5,066 bases of DNA from CAZHRJ01 sp964534765 (GTDB lineage: Bacteria > Lindowbacteria > 2-12-FULL-62-27), in the NCBI GenBank assembly GCA_964534765.1, contig CAZHRJ010000180.1, forward strand, positions 1 to 5,066, given 5' to 3'. Made by a program: the position numbers and the translations under genes. The notes under the pieces are model-generated. The model was given only the letters and a program-made list of their open reading frames with translations. It was not told the DNA's origin and searched no databases. Below are positions 4,927-5,066 of the stretch, piece by piece (within the stretch, counting starts at the first letter, position 1; every line of letters begins with the position of its first letter).

Positions 4927-5066
4927 TTACGATAGTCGGGGCAATTCTCCAACCCATTTCCACGCGGTCTTCGAATTCTGGGGACTGCCGTCAATGTCGC
5001 CGAGTTGATCATAAATAGTTCCCGGTGAAAAAGTGCGCTTTTCATAAAACATTTTGACGAAAATAT
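4927..5066 (-). CDS. Hypothetical protein, C-terminal fragment (runs off the right edge)
   Basis: A minus-strand frame enters from the right edge and stays open for about 45 residues to a TAA at 4929-4927. The fragment has ordinary protein-like composition, with segments such as YEKRTFSPGTIYDQLGD and TAWKWVGELPRL near the end. An ATG occurs at 5052-5050 but has no ribosome site, so this looks like the tail of a longer gene rather than a 41-residue one. Support comes from its composition and from the terminator candidate just after it; the length alone could arise by chance. I do not recognise the family. Confidence 0.4.
   Translation of the reverse strand, partial: IFVKMFYEKRTFSPGTIYDQLGDIDGSPQNSKTAWKWVGELPRLS

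Noticed and set aside
4527..5008. Two plus-strand frames running through the end of the transferase gene and the tRNA
   Set aside because: Their only familiar-looking stretch (NRTCDPRL / IEPATLGLE type) is the well-known false translation of an antisense tRNA; no ribosome site or motif supports them.
1..5066. CRISPR arrays, insertion sequences, phage or defence genes
   Set aside because: No direct repeat series, transposase-like frame or mobile element ends were seen; the tRNA has no duplicated 3' end within the window that would mark an integration site.

Overview
This 5.07-kb window is moderately GC-rich and densely coding. It comes from a free-living bacterium that makes its own pantothenate. 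Gene content, 4-nt gene overlaps, sigma70-like promoters and AGGAG ribosome sites are all ordinary bacterial features. I cannot name the lineage; the families would fit a Desulfobacterota-like or related Gram-negative, but that is a guess.

Left half, minus strand (1-2850): a three-gene operon read right to left. It starts with a large fold-type-II PLP-dependent enzyme of the cysteine synthase/TrpB superfamily (2850-1399). This is followed by panB (1402-590) and panC (593 to beyond the left edge). Both junctions are 4-nt stop/start overlaps (ATGA and GTGA), so the three are very probably translated in a coupled way. PanB makes ketopantoate and PanC joins pantoate to beta-alanine. The job of the PLP enzyme is not known from sequence; its place at the head of a pan operon is the most interesting feature of this half.

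A 196-bp divergent intergenic region (2851-3046) holds a plausible promoter on each strand, a strong ribosome site for each first gene, and small inverted repeats that could be operator sites.

Right half, plus strand (3047-4722): a classical short-chain dehydrogenase/reductase (3047-3847), then a Sfp-type 4'-phosphopantetheinyl transferase. The transferase has no ATG, GTG or TTG at its apparent true N-terminus. The first conventional start, TTG 3991, falls inside the conserved first strand, and the frame stays open back into the SDR gene. The neighbourhood thus carries both early CoA-precursor synthesis and the enzyme that moves the CoA phosphopantetheine arm onto carrier proteins.

Right end (4723-5066): a minus-strand tRNA-Arg(UCU) whose 3' end directly abuts the transferase stop codon and whose likely terminator lies inside the transferase gene. 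Beyond its promoter there is a hairpin/T-tract terminator candidate and the probable C-terminal end of an unidentified minus-strand gene that runs off the window.
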